7,893 bases of DNA from Oscillospiraceae bacterium (GCA_017936985.1 JAGBEM010000043.1:1-7893); one strand, 5' to 3'; counted from the first letter of the stretch, positions 1 to 6,294 are shown. Notes: generated from the letters alone by a model not told the origin. A program made the numbers and translations.

Positions 1-1
1 C

Positions 2-1549
2 CTTTTGAAGGATGACAAGGGATATCCGTATCTGCGGCTGAACATGAAAGACCCCTATCCCAGGATCACTTTAGTTAGCAAGATCAGTGACGATGGAGCA
101 GGGTATTATGGCCCATACGGCAGCCGGGGTGTGACTAACAGTCTGCTGGAGGCCATTCGTTTGACGCTGAAGCTGCCGGACTGTCACCGGGAATTTCCCC
201 GGGATATTGGAAAAGACAGGCCATGCTTGAATTATCACATGAATCAGTGCGCCGGATGGTGCCAGACAGGGAAGTCTCAGCAAGAATACCGGAATGTGAT
301 GGAGCAGGCAAGGCAGCTGCTGATGGGCAATTTTAAAGCGGTGGCAGATGACATCAAAAAGCAAATGCTGACAGCTGCCGAAAATTTAGAATTTGAACTG
401 GCTGCCAGCCTTCGGGATCGGCTGAATGCAGTAGAGAACTTGGGGCAGAAGCAGTTAGTCACCGCCGGTACGCTTGCAGATACCGATGTGATCGGTTATG
501 CACAGACGGAAGTAAAGGGCTGCTTTGCGGTGCTTCATTTCTCCGGCGGTAATCTGCTGGACAAGGATTACGAAGTTTTCTCCGTACCGGATGACCCCAA
601 GGAGGCAGTGTCCAGCTTGCTGAAGCAATACTATCTCAGCAGAGGGCTTGCTCCTAAACGGGTATTGCTGCCCTTTGAACTGGAGGATTCTGCGCTGTTT
701 GAAGAACTACTTCTGCAGCAGTTTGGACGCAAGCCCCATCTGCATGTGCCCCAGAGAGGGGATAATGTGCGGCTAGTTGCGCTTGCAAACAAAAATGCCT
801 TTGAAGAGGCACAGCGGCTGACGGATAAAGACGAACGGATCAGTGGAACCCTTTCTTTGCTAGGCAAAATGCTTTCCATGGAACCGCCGAAACGGATCGA
901 GTCTTTTGATATTTCCAACATTTCCGGTACCGACATTGTGGCCAGCATGGTTGTCTTTCATGATGGTAAGCCGAAAAAATCAGAATATAAGCGTTTTAAA
1001 ATCGAAGGATTGGCCGGACAGGATGATTACGCGTCAATGCACCAGGTGGTCACAAGACGCTTTACGCATTACAAGAATGAAGACAATGGATTTTCTGAAA
1101 AACCGGACCTGCTGTTGATCGACGGCGGCGTGACACACGCCTGCACTGCGTTGGATGCGCTCAGAGCGCTGGATCTGTCGTTCCCGGTGTTTGGCATGGT
1201 CAAGGATGACCGTCACCGCACAAGAGCATTGGTGACCCCGGAAGGGCTTGAGATCGCCATCGATGCCAACCAGAGCGTTTTTGCTTTGATCGGCAATATT
1301 CAGGAGGAGACCCACAGGTTTGCCATTACCTACCATCGTAAATTGCGCAGCAAGCGGCTTCGGTATTCAGAACTGGATGTGATTCCGGGTATCGGCGCAA
1401 AGCGTAAACAGGAGCTGCTGAAAGTATTTAAGTCTTTGACTGCCATTTCTCAGGCCAGTCTGTCTGAGTTGGAACGGTTGCTTCCCAAGGATGCAGCCGC
1501 CGCAGTTTATCACCATTTTCGTGCAAAAGAGGAACAATCATGCGAGTGA
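2..1549 (+). CDS. uvrC: UvrABC system protein C (5' end outside window)
   Basis: UvrC makes the dual incisions of nucleotide excision repair after UvrA and UvrB locate a lesion. The reading frame is open to the left edge. The TTG at position 5 is an internal Leu codon inside the conserved LLKDDKGYPY stretch, not a start, so roughly 80-90 residues holding most of the GIY-YIG nuclease domain are missing. Counting that Leu as residue 1, visible features are YYGPY (34-38), four cysteines of the usual metal-cluster region (C60, C74, C82, C86), a UVR domain that contacts UvrB (about 112-147), the RNase H-like 5' nuclease domain with FDISN (D302), IDGG (D373) and a likely third catalytic residue H437, and a C-terminal helix-hairpin-helix region starting at VIPGIG (459-464). 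The usual KGQ after IDGG is replaced by VTH. The last 10 bases overlap rsmD, which implies co-transcription and translational coupling. Confidence 0.97.
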   Translation, partial: LLKDDKGYPYLRLNMKDPYPRITLVSKISDDGAGYYGPYGSRGVTNSLLEAIRLTLKLPDCHREFPRDIGKDRPCLNYHMNQCAGWCQTGKSQQEYRNVMEQARQLLMGNFKAVADDIKKQMLTAAENLEFELAASLRDRLNAVENLGQKQLVTAGTLADTDVIGYAQTEVKGCFAVLHFSGGNLLDKDYEVFSVPDDPKEAVSSLLKQYYLSRGLAPKRVLLPFELEDSALFEELLLQQFGRKPHLHVPQRGDNVRLVALANKNAFEEAQRLTDKDERISGTLSLLGKMLSMEPPKRIESFDISNISGTDIVASMVVFHDGKPKKSEYKRFKIEGLAGQDDYASMHQVVTRRFTHYKNEDNGFSEKPDLLLIDGGVTHACTALDALRALDLSFPVFGMVKDDRHRTRALVTPEGLEIAIDANQSVFALIGNIQEETHRFAITYHRKLRSKRLRYSELDVIPGIGAKRKQELLKVFKSLTAISQASLSELERLLPKDAAAAVYHHFRAKEEQSCE

Positions 1550-2082
1550 TCACAGGAAAAGCCAGAGGCGTGCAGCTGAAAACCCCGGAAGGTTTGCAGA
1601 CAAGACCTACAACTGACCGGGTGAAAGAGGCGCTGTTCAGCATTATTCAGTTTGAGATCCCCTGTGCCCGGGTACTGGATCTGTTTGGCGGAACAGGTCA
1701 GCTGGGCATTGAGGCACTGAGCCGCGGCGCGAAAAGCGCGGTCTTTGTTGATGAAAGCGAGAAAGCCTGCGCGCTGATCAAGGAGAATTTACGTCGCGCA
1801 AAGATGCTGGAGGATGCCAAAGTTGTCCGCTCGGACTATATGCAATATCTACAAAACTGTCGCGAACAGTTTGATATTATCTTTTTAGACCCGCCGTATG
1901 CAGAAGTTTTTTTAGAAAATGCACTAAAAAAGCTCACAGAAATTGACATTTTGCAATCTGGTGGTATAATAGTTGCGGAACGCCCTGTGGAAAAGGAACT
2001 TCCCTGGGAGTTTGAAGGCTTCACAAGATCCAAAGATTATAAGTACGGTAAGACATTTTTGACCCTTTACCGCAAGGCATAA
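1540..2082 (+). CDS. rsmD: 16S rRNA (guanine-N2)-methyltransferase RsmD
   Basis: RsmD methylates the N2 of one guanine of 16S rRNA (G966 in E. coli numbering) using S-adenosylmethionine, during assembly of the small ribosomal subunit. At 180 residues it has normal family length. Visible motifs are the N-terminal RVITGKARG, RPTTDRVKEALFSI (22-35), the SAM-binding loop DLFGGTGQLGIEALSRGA (47-64), the catalytic DPPY (117-120) and the C-terminal YGKT (169-172). The start at 1540 is supported by AGAGG at 1528-1532 and lies inside the end of uvrC. coaD follows after 16 bases, a pairing of rsmD with coaD that is common across bacteria. The 3' third of the gene also contains a near-perfect sigma-A promoter sequence, listed separately. 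Confidence 0.97.
   Translation: MRVITGKARGVQLKTPEGLQTRPTTDRVKEALFSIIQFEIPCARVLDLFGGTGQLGIEALSRGAKSAVFVDESEKACALIKENLRRAKMLEDAKVVRSDYMQYLQNCREQFDIIFLDPPYAEVFLENALKKLTEIDILQSGGIIVAERPVEKELPWEFEGFTRSKDYKYGKTFLTLYRKA
1943..1970 (+). promoter_or_regulatory. Internal sigma-A promoter inside rsmD, facing coaD
   Basis: TTGACA (1943-1948) and TATAAT (1965-1970) are both exact consensus hexamers, separated by 16 bases, and the -10 is preceded by TGG, making it an extended -10. The region just upstream is rich in A and T tracts (about 1907-1930), like an UP element. Transcription would begin near 1977, about 120 bases before coaD. The sequence also encodes part of RsmD (around IDILQSGGIIV), so chance is possible, but the match is unusually complete. 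Activity is inferred. Confidence 0.6.
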
Positions 2083-2098
2083 GCAGGGAAGTGTAGCT

Positions 2099-2602
2099 AT
2101 GAAGATCGCCATCTATCCGGGCAGTTTTGATCCGGTCACAAACGGACATTTGAATATCATCCGCAGAGCTGCCGCAATTTTTGACCGGGTGATCGTATGC
2201 GTTATGGTCAATGCCGGTAAGAATCCGCTGTTTACACTGGATGAACGCGTGGAATTGATCCGCAGAGTGACGAAGGAGATCCCCAATGTAGAAGTGGATT
2301 GCTCTGACCGGCTTCTGGCAGATTATGCCGCCCAAAAGGGCAGTTGTGTGATCGTGAAAGGTCTGCGAGCCGGTTCTGATTTTGAAAATGAATTTCAGAT
2401 GGCCCAGATCAACCGCAAGCTCAACGCAGATCTTGATACACTGTTCCTGCCAGCAGATCACAAGTATATGTCCTTAAGCTCCAGCACGGTCAAGGAACTG
2501 GCATCCTACAATGTAGATTTGTCCGATTTTCTGCCTGCGCAGATCATTCAGGACTTTCATAATCGCATCGCAACCACACATCAAGGAGGAAATATAAAAT
2601 GA
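2099..2602 (+). CDS. coaD: Phosphopantetheine adenylyltransferase
   Basis: CoaD transfers AMP from ATP to 4'-phosphopantetheine, giving dephospho-CoA, the penultimate step of coenzyme A synthesis in the cytoplasm. The protein has 167 residues, close to the usual 160-170. Nucleotidyltransferase signatures are YPGSFDPVTNGH (6-17, including the T-x-G-H motif with H17), K41 in a substrate-binding loop, KGLRAGSDFENE (87-98) and LSSSTVKE (126-133), equivalent to the ISSTxVR signature. The start at 2099 has a modest Shine-Dalgarno (AGGGAAG, 2085-2091). It sits 16 bases behind rsmD and its stop overlaps the next start as ATGA, so the following gene is probably translationally coupled. The promoter inside rsmD may give it transcription independent of uvrC. 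Confidence 0.97.
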   Translation: MKIAIYPGSFDPVTNGHLNIIRRAAAIFDRVIVCVMVNAGKNPLFTLDERVELIRRVTKEIPNVEVDCSDRLLADYAAQKGSCVIVKGLRAGSDFENEFQMAQINRKLNADLDTLFLPADHKYMSLSSSTVKELASYNVDLSDFLPAQIIQDFHNRIATTHQGGNIK

Positions 2603-3111
2603 ACGAACAACACATCGAAGATATCATCAGTGCGCTGTATGATATGATCCAGGATGCCCGTGCGCTGCCTCTGGGTGCTGACAAGTGCATCCTCGAGCGT
2701 GACAAGGTGCTGGATATGCTGGACGAGATCATTGCCCAGCTGCCTGCTGAGCTGAAGCAGTCCCGTACCATCGTGGAATCCCGCAATGAGCTGATCGGCC
2801 AGGCTCGCCGTGAGGCTGAGGGTATTGTCCGTGAGGCACAGCAGAAGGCTAAGGAACTGGTAGCACAGGAGTCCATTTACCAGGAAGCCCGCCGTCAGTG
2901 CCAGGAAATGTACAACAAGACCCAGACCCGTATCTCCGAGCTGCGTAAGGCCAGCAACGAGTATATGGACGACGCCCTGCGCCGCACCGAGGAAGCTATT
3001 GCCCAGTCCCTGAACGAAGTGCGCGATACCCGCGTCAAGTTCCGTGCTCTGACTGAGGCACAGGAAAACCGTAATTCCCAGCCCGAGGTCGATCCCGAAG
3101 GCGAGATCTAA
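2599..3111 (+). CDS. SepIVA/DivIVA-like coiled-coil protein
   Basis: A soluble 170-residue protein with no signal peptide or membrane segment. After a short N-terminal region (about 1-50, with ARALPLGADKCILERDKVLDMLDEI-type spacing) it is largely a charged coiled coil (about 50-155, rich in E, R, K, Q and A), followed by an acidic tail. From memory, the order of motifs (EAR-P, a central R-x-x-VL-x-x-ID-x-I, ELxxxxxxVxxR, then AxxxAExI repeats) parallels the N-terminal half of the mycobacterial septation protein SepIVA (Rv2927c). A role in cell-envelope growth or division is therefore inferred. Relatives in Firmicutes are often labelled ATPase or ATP synthase b-like because of the coiled coil; no nucleotide-binding motif is present. 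Its arginine codons are CGT/CGC and its leucines are almost all CTG, unlike uvrC and coaD, which suggests high expression. AAGGAGG at 2583-2589 precedes the start, which overlaps the coaD stop. Confidence 0.85.
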   Translation: MNEQHIEDIISALYDMIQDARALPLGADKCILERDKVLDMLDEIIAQLPAELKQSRTIVESRNELIGQARREAEGIVREAQQKAKELVAQESIYQEARRQCQEMYNKTQTRISELRKASNEYMDDALRRTEEAIAQSLNEVRDTRVKFRALTEAQENRNSQPEVDPEGEI

Positions 3112-3118
3112 GTTCTGA

Positions 3119-3146
3119 TAGACAGACAACAGCTCAATGGTATACT
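3119..3146 (+). promoter_or_regulatory. Candidate promoter of the phosphohexomutase gene, overlapping the terminator
   Basis: TAGACA (3119-3124) matches the -35 consensus at five of six positions. After a 16-base spacer comes TATACT (3141-3146), also five of six, preceded by TGG as an extended -10. The extended -10 forms exactly the loop of the terminator hairpin. Predicted initiation is near 3153, about 37 bases before the next ATG. Use as a promoter is inferred from sequence match and position. Confidence 0.5.
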
Positions 3147-3164
3147 TTGGGCTGTTGTTTTCTT
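3125..3164 (+). terminator. Intrinsic terminator closing the uvrC-to-coiled-coil cluster
   Basis: A 12-bp stem (3126-3137 with 3147-3158, one G-T pair) with a nine-base loop is followed by a T-rich tail (TTTTCTT). It begins 14 bases after the stop of the coiled-coil gene. Confidence 0.8.
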
Positions 3165-3189
3165 ATAAATCGAATGGAGGAATTTTTAT

Positions 3190-4887
3190 ATGACTTATAT
3201 GGAACGCTACGAGTTTTGGTGCAACGCGAATCTTCCGGAAGATGTACAGAAAGAGCTTGCCTCAATTGCAGGCAATGAAGAAGAGCTCAAGGGCCGTTTT
3301 GGCGGTGATCTGCAGTTTGGCACTGCCGGTATGCGCGGCATCATGGGTGCCGGCAGTAACCGTCTGAATCGCTACACCGTCCGTAGAGCCGCTCAGGGAA
3401 TGGCTGCCTGGCTTTCCGGCACTGACTTGCCTCAGAAGGCCGCGATCGGTTATGACTCCCGGCACAACTCCCAACTCTTTGCAGAAGTTTGTGCAGTTGC
3501 TTTTGCAGAAGCTGGTATCGAGGTTTGGTTATATGACCGTTTGGCACCCACACCGATGCTTTCCTATGCAGTGCGTCAGCTGAAGTGCGGCTGTGGTATC
3601 GTGATCTCCGCCAGCCACAATGCTGGTGCATACAACGGTGTTAAGTGCTACGGCCCTGACGGCTGCCAGATGACCGATGAACCGGCGGCTGTGGTTACGG
3701 CCAAGATCGCTGAAATTCCTTACTTTATCCCCGAAACAAAGTCTTTTGAGCAGTACATGGCAGATGGCCTGATCCACTATATTGGACAGGATCTGTGGGA
3801 GAGCTACTACGAAACCGTTCTCAATGAAGCTGTAGATCCGGATATGCTGCGCACTGCTGGGCTGAATATCGTGTACACACCGCTGTGCGGTACCGGTATG
3901 GAGCCGGTCCATGCAGTTCTGGGCAAGCTGGGCGTAAACATTACGACCGTTGCCTGCCAGGCCAAGCCCGATGGCGATTTCAAAACCTGTGAATATCCCA
4001 ATCCGGAAACCGACGCCGCTTTGCATGAAAGCTACAAGGTAGCTGCAACGGCTCCCTGTGACGTGATCCTGGGCACCGACCCGGATGCTGACCGTGTTGC
4101 CATCGCCGTTCCTGACGGCAAGGGAGGCTTCACGAAGCTAAGCGGCAACGAGCTGGGCTTCATGCTGCTGGATTACGTTTTGAAGGCCCGGACTGCAAAG
4201 AATGATATTCCTGAGGGTGCAATCACGGTTCGCTCTATCGTTTCCTCTCCGCTGGCTGACCGTATCGCCGCTCACTACGGTGTAACTATGAAAGCGGTTT
4301 TGACCGGCTTTAAGTACATCGGCGGCGAGATCCTGGCACTGGAGCAGAAGAATGAGGAACACAAATTCCTCTTCGGTTTTGAGGAAAGCTGCGGCTATCT
4401 GAAGGGCACATACGCCCGGGATAAGGATGCAATCGTGGCATCCATGCTGGTTTGCGAACTGGCCGCCAGCGCGAAGCTGCAGGGCAAAAGCATTCTGGAT
4501 GCACTGGATGAGGTTTATGCAAAGTACGGCTATTATCTGGCCTATGTCCAGAGCATCGAGCTAACAGGCGCAGACGCCATGGAAAAGGCTGCCAAGATGA
4601 TGGCTGATCTGCGCAGGGATGTGCCTGCATTCATCGGCGGCGCTGCAGTGACGGCTGTTCGGGATTACAAGAGCAGCGTTGCAAAGGATCTTGTAACTGG
4701 CGAAGAAACAGTAATTGATCTTCCCAAATCCAACGTTCTGGAGCTGCTGCTGGGCGAAAAGGGCAGTGTCATCGCCCGCCCCTCCGGCACAGAGCCGAAG
4801 GTCAAGTTCTACTACACCGCAGTAGGTGAGACTAAGGAAGCTGCCAAGGCTCTTCTGGATGCTTGTGTGGCACAGATGTCCAAGTAA
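3190..4887 (+). CDS. pgcA: Phosphoglucomutase/phosphomannomutase (alpha-D-phosphohexomutase)
   Basis: A cytoplasmic enzyme that interconverts hexose 1- and 6-phosphates, most likely glucose, feeding UDP-glucose and envelope polysaccharide synthesis. At 565 residues it fits the PgcA-type subgroup. All four signature loops are intact: the N-terminal FGTAGMRG (43-50), the phosphoserine loop SASHN (140-144, catalytic S142), the metal loop GTDPDADR (295-302, D297/D299/D301), the sugar-binding loop GFEES (396-400) and the phosphate-binding RPSGTEPK (530-537). The start at 3190 is chosen over an internal ATG at 3199 because GGAGG at 3176-3180 is correctly spaced. It stands alone between two terminators, so it is probably a single-gene unit driven by the candidate promoter at 3119-3146. 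Substrate preference (glucose versus mannose or glucosamine) cannot be read from the sequence; GlmM is unlikely because it is shorter, about 450 residues. Confidence 0.95.
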   Translation: MTYMERYEFWCNANLPEDVQKELASIAGNEEELKGRFGGDLQFGTAGMRGIMGAGSNRLNRYTVRRAAQGMAAWLSGTDLPQKAAIGYDSRHNSQLFAEVCAVAFAEAGIEVWLYDRLAPTPMLSYAVRQLKCGCGIVISASHNAGAYNGVKCYGPDGCQMTDEPAAVVTAKIAEIPYFIPETKSFEQYMADGLIHYIGQDLWESYYETVLNEAVDPDMLRTAGLNIVYTPLCGTGMEPVHAVLGKLGVNITTVACQAKPDGDFKTCEYPNPETDAALHESYKVAATAPCDVILGTDPDADRVAIAVPDGKGGFTKLSGNELGFMLLDYVLKARTAKNDIPEGAITVRSIVSSPLADRIAAHYGVTMKAVLTGFKYIGGEILALEQKNEEHKFLFGFEESCGYLKGTYARDKDAIVASMLVCELAASAKLQGKSILDALDEVYAKYGYYLAYVQSIELTGADAMEKAAKMMADLRRDVPAFIGGAAVTAVRDYKSSVAKDLVTGEETVIDLPKSNVLELLLGEKGSVIARPSGTEPKVKFYYTAVGETKEAAKALLDACVAQMSK

Positions 4888-4900
4888 AGAATCCATACCG

Positions 4901-4930
4901 GAACCGGGACGAAAGTCCCGGTTCTTTTTT
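4901..4930 (+). terminator. Strong intrinsic terminator after the phosphohexomutase gene
   Basis: A perfect 10-bp GC-rich stem (4901-4910 with 4915-4924) is capped by a GAAA tetraloop and followed by six T residues (4925-4930). It starts 13 bases after the stop codon. Confidence 0.95.
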
Positions 4931-4971
4931 ATGCAACAGACGAATAGCTTGTATCGAAAGGGGAGAAGGAC

Positions 4972-5400
4972 ATGGCAGGAAGTAAAAAACAAACAGGCAG
5001 AGCATCCGCACTTCCCGGTGGGATCGCAATAGGTGTTCTTGCGGCAATGGTTATTACGGTTCTGGGGGCGGTATTACTGACAACGCTGATCGTCGGAGAG
5101 CGTTTAGCGCTGGATGTGTACGGTTATGGAGTTATGGTGATCCTGTTTCTGGCAGCACTTACCGGCGCAGTGATTGCCATGCTGCGGATCAAGCACATGA
5201 AAATGCAGGTGAGTCTGTTGACCGGAGCAGCCTATTATCTGTTTCTGCTGGCGACAAATGCACTGTTTTTCGGTGGGCAGTATGAAGGTGCACTAACCAC
5301 CGGATTGATCATTCTGGCAGCCAGTGGCATTGCTGCGATCATCGGCAGCAGGGAGGGAAAACCCATAAAACGCCGACGCAAAATAGCTGCTTATCGTTAA
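4972..5400 (+). CDS. TIGR04086-like four-helix membrane protein
   Basis: A 142-residue integral membrane protein with a short basic N-terminus (GSKKQTGR) and four predicted hydrophobic segments, roughly residues 16-41, 53-72, 80-101 and 107-125, ending in a strongly basic tail (KPIKRRRK) that should lie in the cytoplasm. Length, helix number and the G-x-x-x-G pattern in the first helix suit the TIGR04086 family of uncharacterised Firmicutes membrane proteins; this is recognition by pattern, and no biochemical function is known to me. The start at 4972 is supported by the purine-rich GGGGAG at 4960-4965. It lies behind a strong terminator, yet no convincing promoter is visible in the 41 bases between, so transcription may depend on a weak promoter or on read-through. 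Confidence 0.8.
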   Translation: MAGSKKQTGRASALPGGIAIGVLAAMVITVLGAVLLTTLIVGERLALDVYGYGVMVILFLAALTGAVIAMLRIKHMKMQVSLLTGAAYYLFLLATNALFFGGQYEGALTTGLIILAASGIAAIIGSREGKPIKRRRKIAAYR

Positions 5401-5421
5401 GTTGCACAATAAATCAGGCGC

Positions 5422-5442
5422 AGGTAAATAAAATTTACCTTT
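5422..5442 (+). terminator. Possible weak terminator after the TIGR04086-like gene
   Basis: AGGTAAAT (5422-5429) and ATTTACCT (5433-5440) form a perfect 8-bp inverted repeat with a three-base loop, 21 bases after the stop codon. The stem is AT-rich and followed by only a couple of extra T residues, so efficient termination is doubtful. Confidence 0.35.
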
Positions 5443-5564
5443 ACGGAAAAGAATGAAGGTTTTCTTGCAAAAACAACATTTGGTGTAGCTGGTAAGGGCA
5501 CTTGCCCAACATCTAGCCAAATAGTTGAAAATGATACACAATCTGCAGCCGGGTAGTTGCGCAA

Positions 5565-5592
5565 GTTGACATAACGATGTTGACATAAAAAT
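5565..5592 (+). repeat. Two-copy 14-bp tandem repeat (GTTGACATAA..AT)
   Basis: Units at 5565-5578 and 5579-5592 agree at 12 of 14 positions; each contains TTGACA, an exact -35 hexamer. No -10 stands at the right distance except a weak TACAAA (5603-5608) 17 bases after the second copy. The 8-bp palindrome TTGCGCAA abuts the first unit. Tandem repeats of this size upstream of a promoter often bind a regulator, but none can be named. Confidence 0.6.
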
Positions 5593-5622
5593 CGGCATAA
5601 TTTACAAAAATCGTAAAAATAG

Positions 5623-5653
5623 CCAAAACATCTTGAAATTCAAGGGATTTTGG
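5623..5653. promoter_or_regulatory. 31-bp imperfect palindrome overlapping the -35, candidate operator
   Basis: CCAAAA (5623-5628), CTTGAA (5632-5637), TTCAAG (5639-5644) and TTTTGG (5648-5653) are symmetric around position 5638, with 12 of 15 base pairs matching. The inner arm contains the -35 and the outer arm ends two bases before the -10. This nested dyad over a promoter core suggests a repressor site. No T-tract follows, so it does not resemble a terminator. Confidence 0.5.
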
Positions 5654-5661
5654 AGTATAGT
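5633..5661 (+). promoter_or_regulatory. Sigma-A promoter for the spoIIM-like/xerD unit
   Basis: TTGAAA (5633-5638) and TATAGT (5656-5661), each five of six to consensus, are separated by the ideal 17 bases. Spaced A-tracts lie immediately upstream (5606-5628). Initiation is expected near 5668, giving a leader of about 81 bases. Confidence 0.65.
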
Positions 5662-5667
5662 ATTCAT

Positions 5668-5748
5668 GCAATTTGTTTGATTGGGCTTTGTTGCGCCCTT
5701 TTGAAGCCTTTGCATGGGTACAAGGTACAAATGCAAGGAGGCACAAAG
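5668..5748 (+). promoter_or_regulatory. Structured leader with alternative hairpins before the spoIIM-like gene
   Basis: Three stems can be drawn: GGGC/GCCC (5683-5686 with 5695-5698), GGCTT/AAGCC (5684-5688 with 5704-5708, extendable by G-U pairs), and TTGCAT/ATGCAA (5710-5715 with 5731-5736) enclosing GTAC/GTAC (5718-5721 with 5725-5728). The first two exclude each other, and the third pairs the first bases of the Shine-Dalgarno AAGGAGG (5735-5741). It matches no riboswitch I recognise. Regulation by this leader is inferred. Confidence 0.35.
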
Positions 5749-6294
5749 ATGGCGCACACTTTTAACAGCCGATGGCCTTTCCGGCTGAGCAGCCGCAACA
5801 CTTCTATGATCCTGTTTTGTTTCGTATGGATCGCAGGACTTTTATGCGGCAGCATCATTGCAGCTCAGGTAAGCGATACTTATCTTCTTTTGATGCGCAG
5901 GGCAGCAAGCAGCCCTGTGTCGATCAGCGGCTTACTGGCGGCAGTGCTTTTACCGTTCCTGTTTATCGCACTCTCTGTTTACATCTCCAGGCCGAAGCTG
6001 ATCTATTTGATTTGCTTTTTAAAGGCTTGTACATTTATGATCACCGGCTTTTCTGTCATAGCCGCCTTCGGCTCTGCCGGTTGGCTGGTCAGGCTTTTGC
6101 TTCAATTTACAGACCAGGCTGTACTTGGGCTACTTTGCTGGTTTGCGTACCGGCATCTGGACGGAAGCAAAGACAGGCTCTGGCCCCATACCGCGGCCTG
6201 CGGCGCCTGTATCATAGGTCTGGGATGGATCGATTATTGTTATGTTGCGCCTTTTTTGGCGTTACTGATAGAGAATTCACAAACGGGAAGGTAA
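5749..6294 (+). CDS. Five-helix membrane protein, tentative SpoIIM-like
   Basis: A 181-residue protein with a basic N-terminus and five predicted membrane segments, near residues 17-40, 58-80, 85-107, 115-135 and 148-175. Two features recall stage II sporulation protein M: the first-helix glycine pattern with FxxxxxAGLLCGS (24-35), and a central FLK-x5-TGF followed by a helix with FTDQ (120-123) where SpoIIM has a similar hydrophobic-Q segment. SpoIIM works with SpoIID and SpoIIP to remodel septal peptidoglycan during engulfment. In Bacillus, spoIIM lies near xerD, as here, which supports the call, but similarity is weak and the protein is shorter than typical SpoIIM. The start at 5749 is chosen because AAGGAGG (5735-5741) precedes it by seven bases; an upstream in-frame TTG at 5650 would overlap the -10 and lacks a ribosome site. 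The stop is four bases before xerD, indicating one transcript. Confidence 0.75.
   Translation: MAHTFNSRWPFRLSSRNTSMILFCFVWIAGLLCGSIIAAQVSDTYLLLMRRAASSPVSISGLLAAVLLPFLFIALSVYISRPKLIYLICFLKACTFMITGFSVIAAFGSAGWLVRLLLQFTDQAVLGLLCWFAYRHLDGSKDRLWPHTAACGACIIGLGWIDYCYVAPFLALLIENSQTGR

Larger units (their letters stand above)
5401..5748. other. 348-base intergenic region rich in regulatory-looking structure
   Basis: I see no credible gene on either strand. Open frames covering it lack ribosome binding sites and are antisense to, or extensions of, real genes. It contains, in order: a possible terminator hairpin (5422-5440), a folded element (5478-5522), the palindrome TTGCGCAA (5557-5564), a 14-bp tandem repeat (5565-5592), spaced A-tracts (5587-5628), an operator-like palindrome with promoter (5623-5661) and a leader (about 5668-5748). 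Confidence 0.75.

Noticed and set aside
5595..5604. CATAATTTA as a -10 element of a sporulation sigma factor (sigma-K/sigma-E type)
   Set aside because: The -10 fits CATAnnnTA, but no AC or ATA -35 element stands at the required distance, and a better sigma-A promoter lies downstream.
5557..5661. dif recombination site near xerD
   Set aside because: The palindromic elements do not resemble the approximately 28-bp Firmicutes dif site with its conserved TTATGTAAA-like arm, and dif lies at the terminus, not next to xerD.
5683..5702. Attenuator-type terminator in the leader (GGGC/GCCC followed by TTTT)
   Set aside because: Only four base pairs with an eight-base loop and four T residues; too weak to call as a terminator, so kept only as a possible alternative pairing.
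5293..5746. Two minus-strand open frames (5293-5598 and 5513-5746) across the intergenic region
   Set aside because: No ribosome binding sites, unlikely Cys-rich composition, overlap with a real gene on the other strand, and no recognisable motif.
5650..5748. N-terminal extension of the spoIIM-like protein starting at TTG 5650
   Set aside because: It would begin upstream of the -10 hexamer and has no ribosome binding site, whereas ATG 5749 has an ideal AAGGAGG seven bases upstream.
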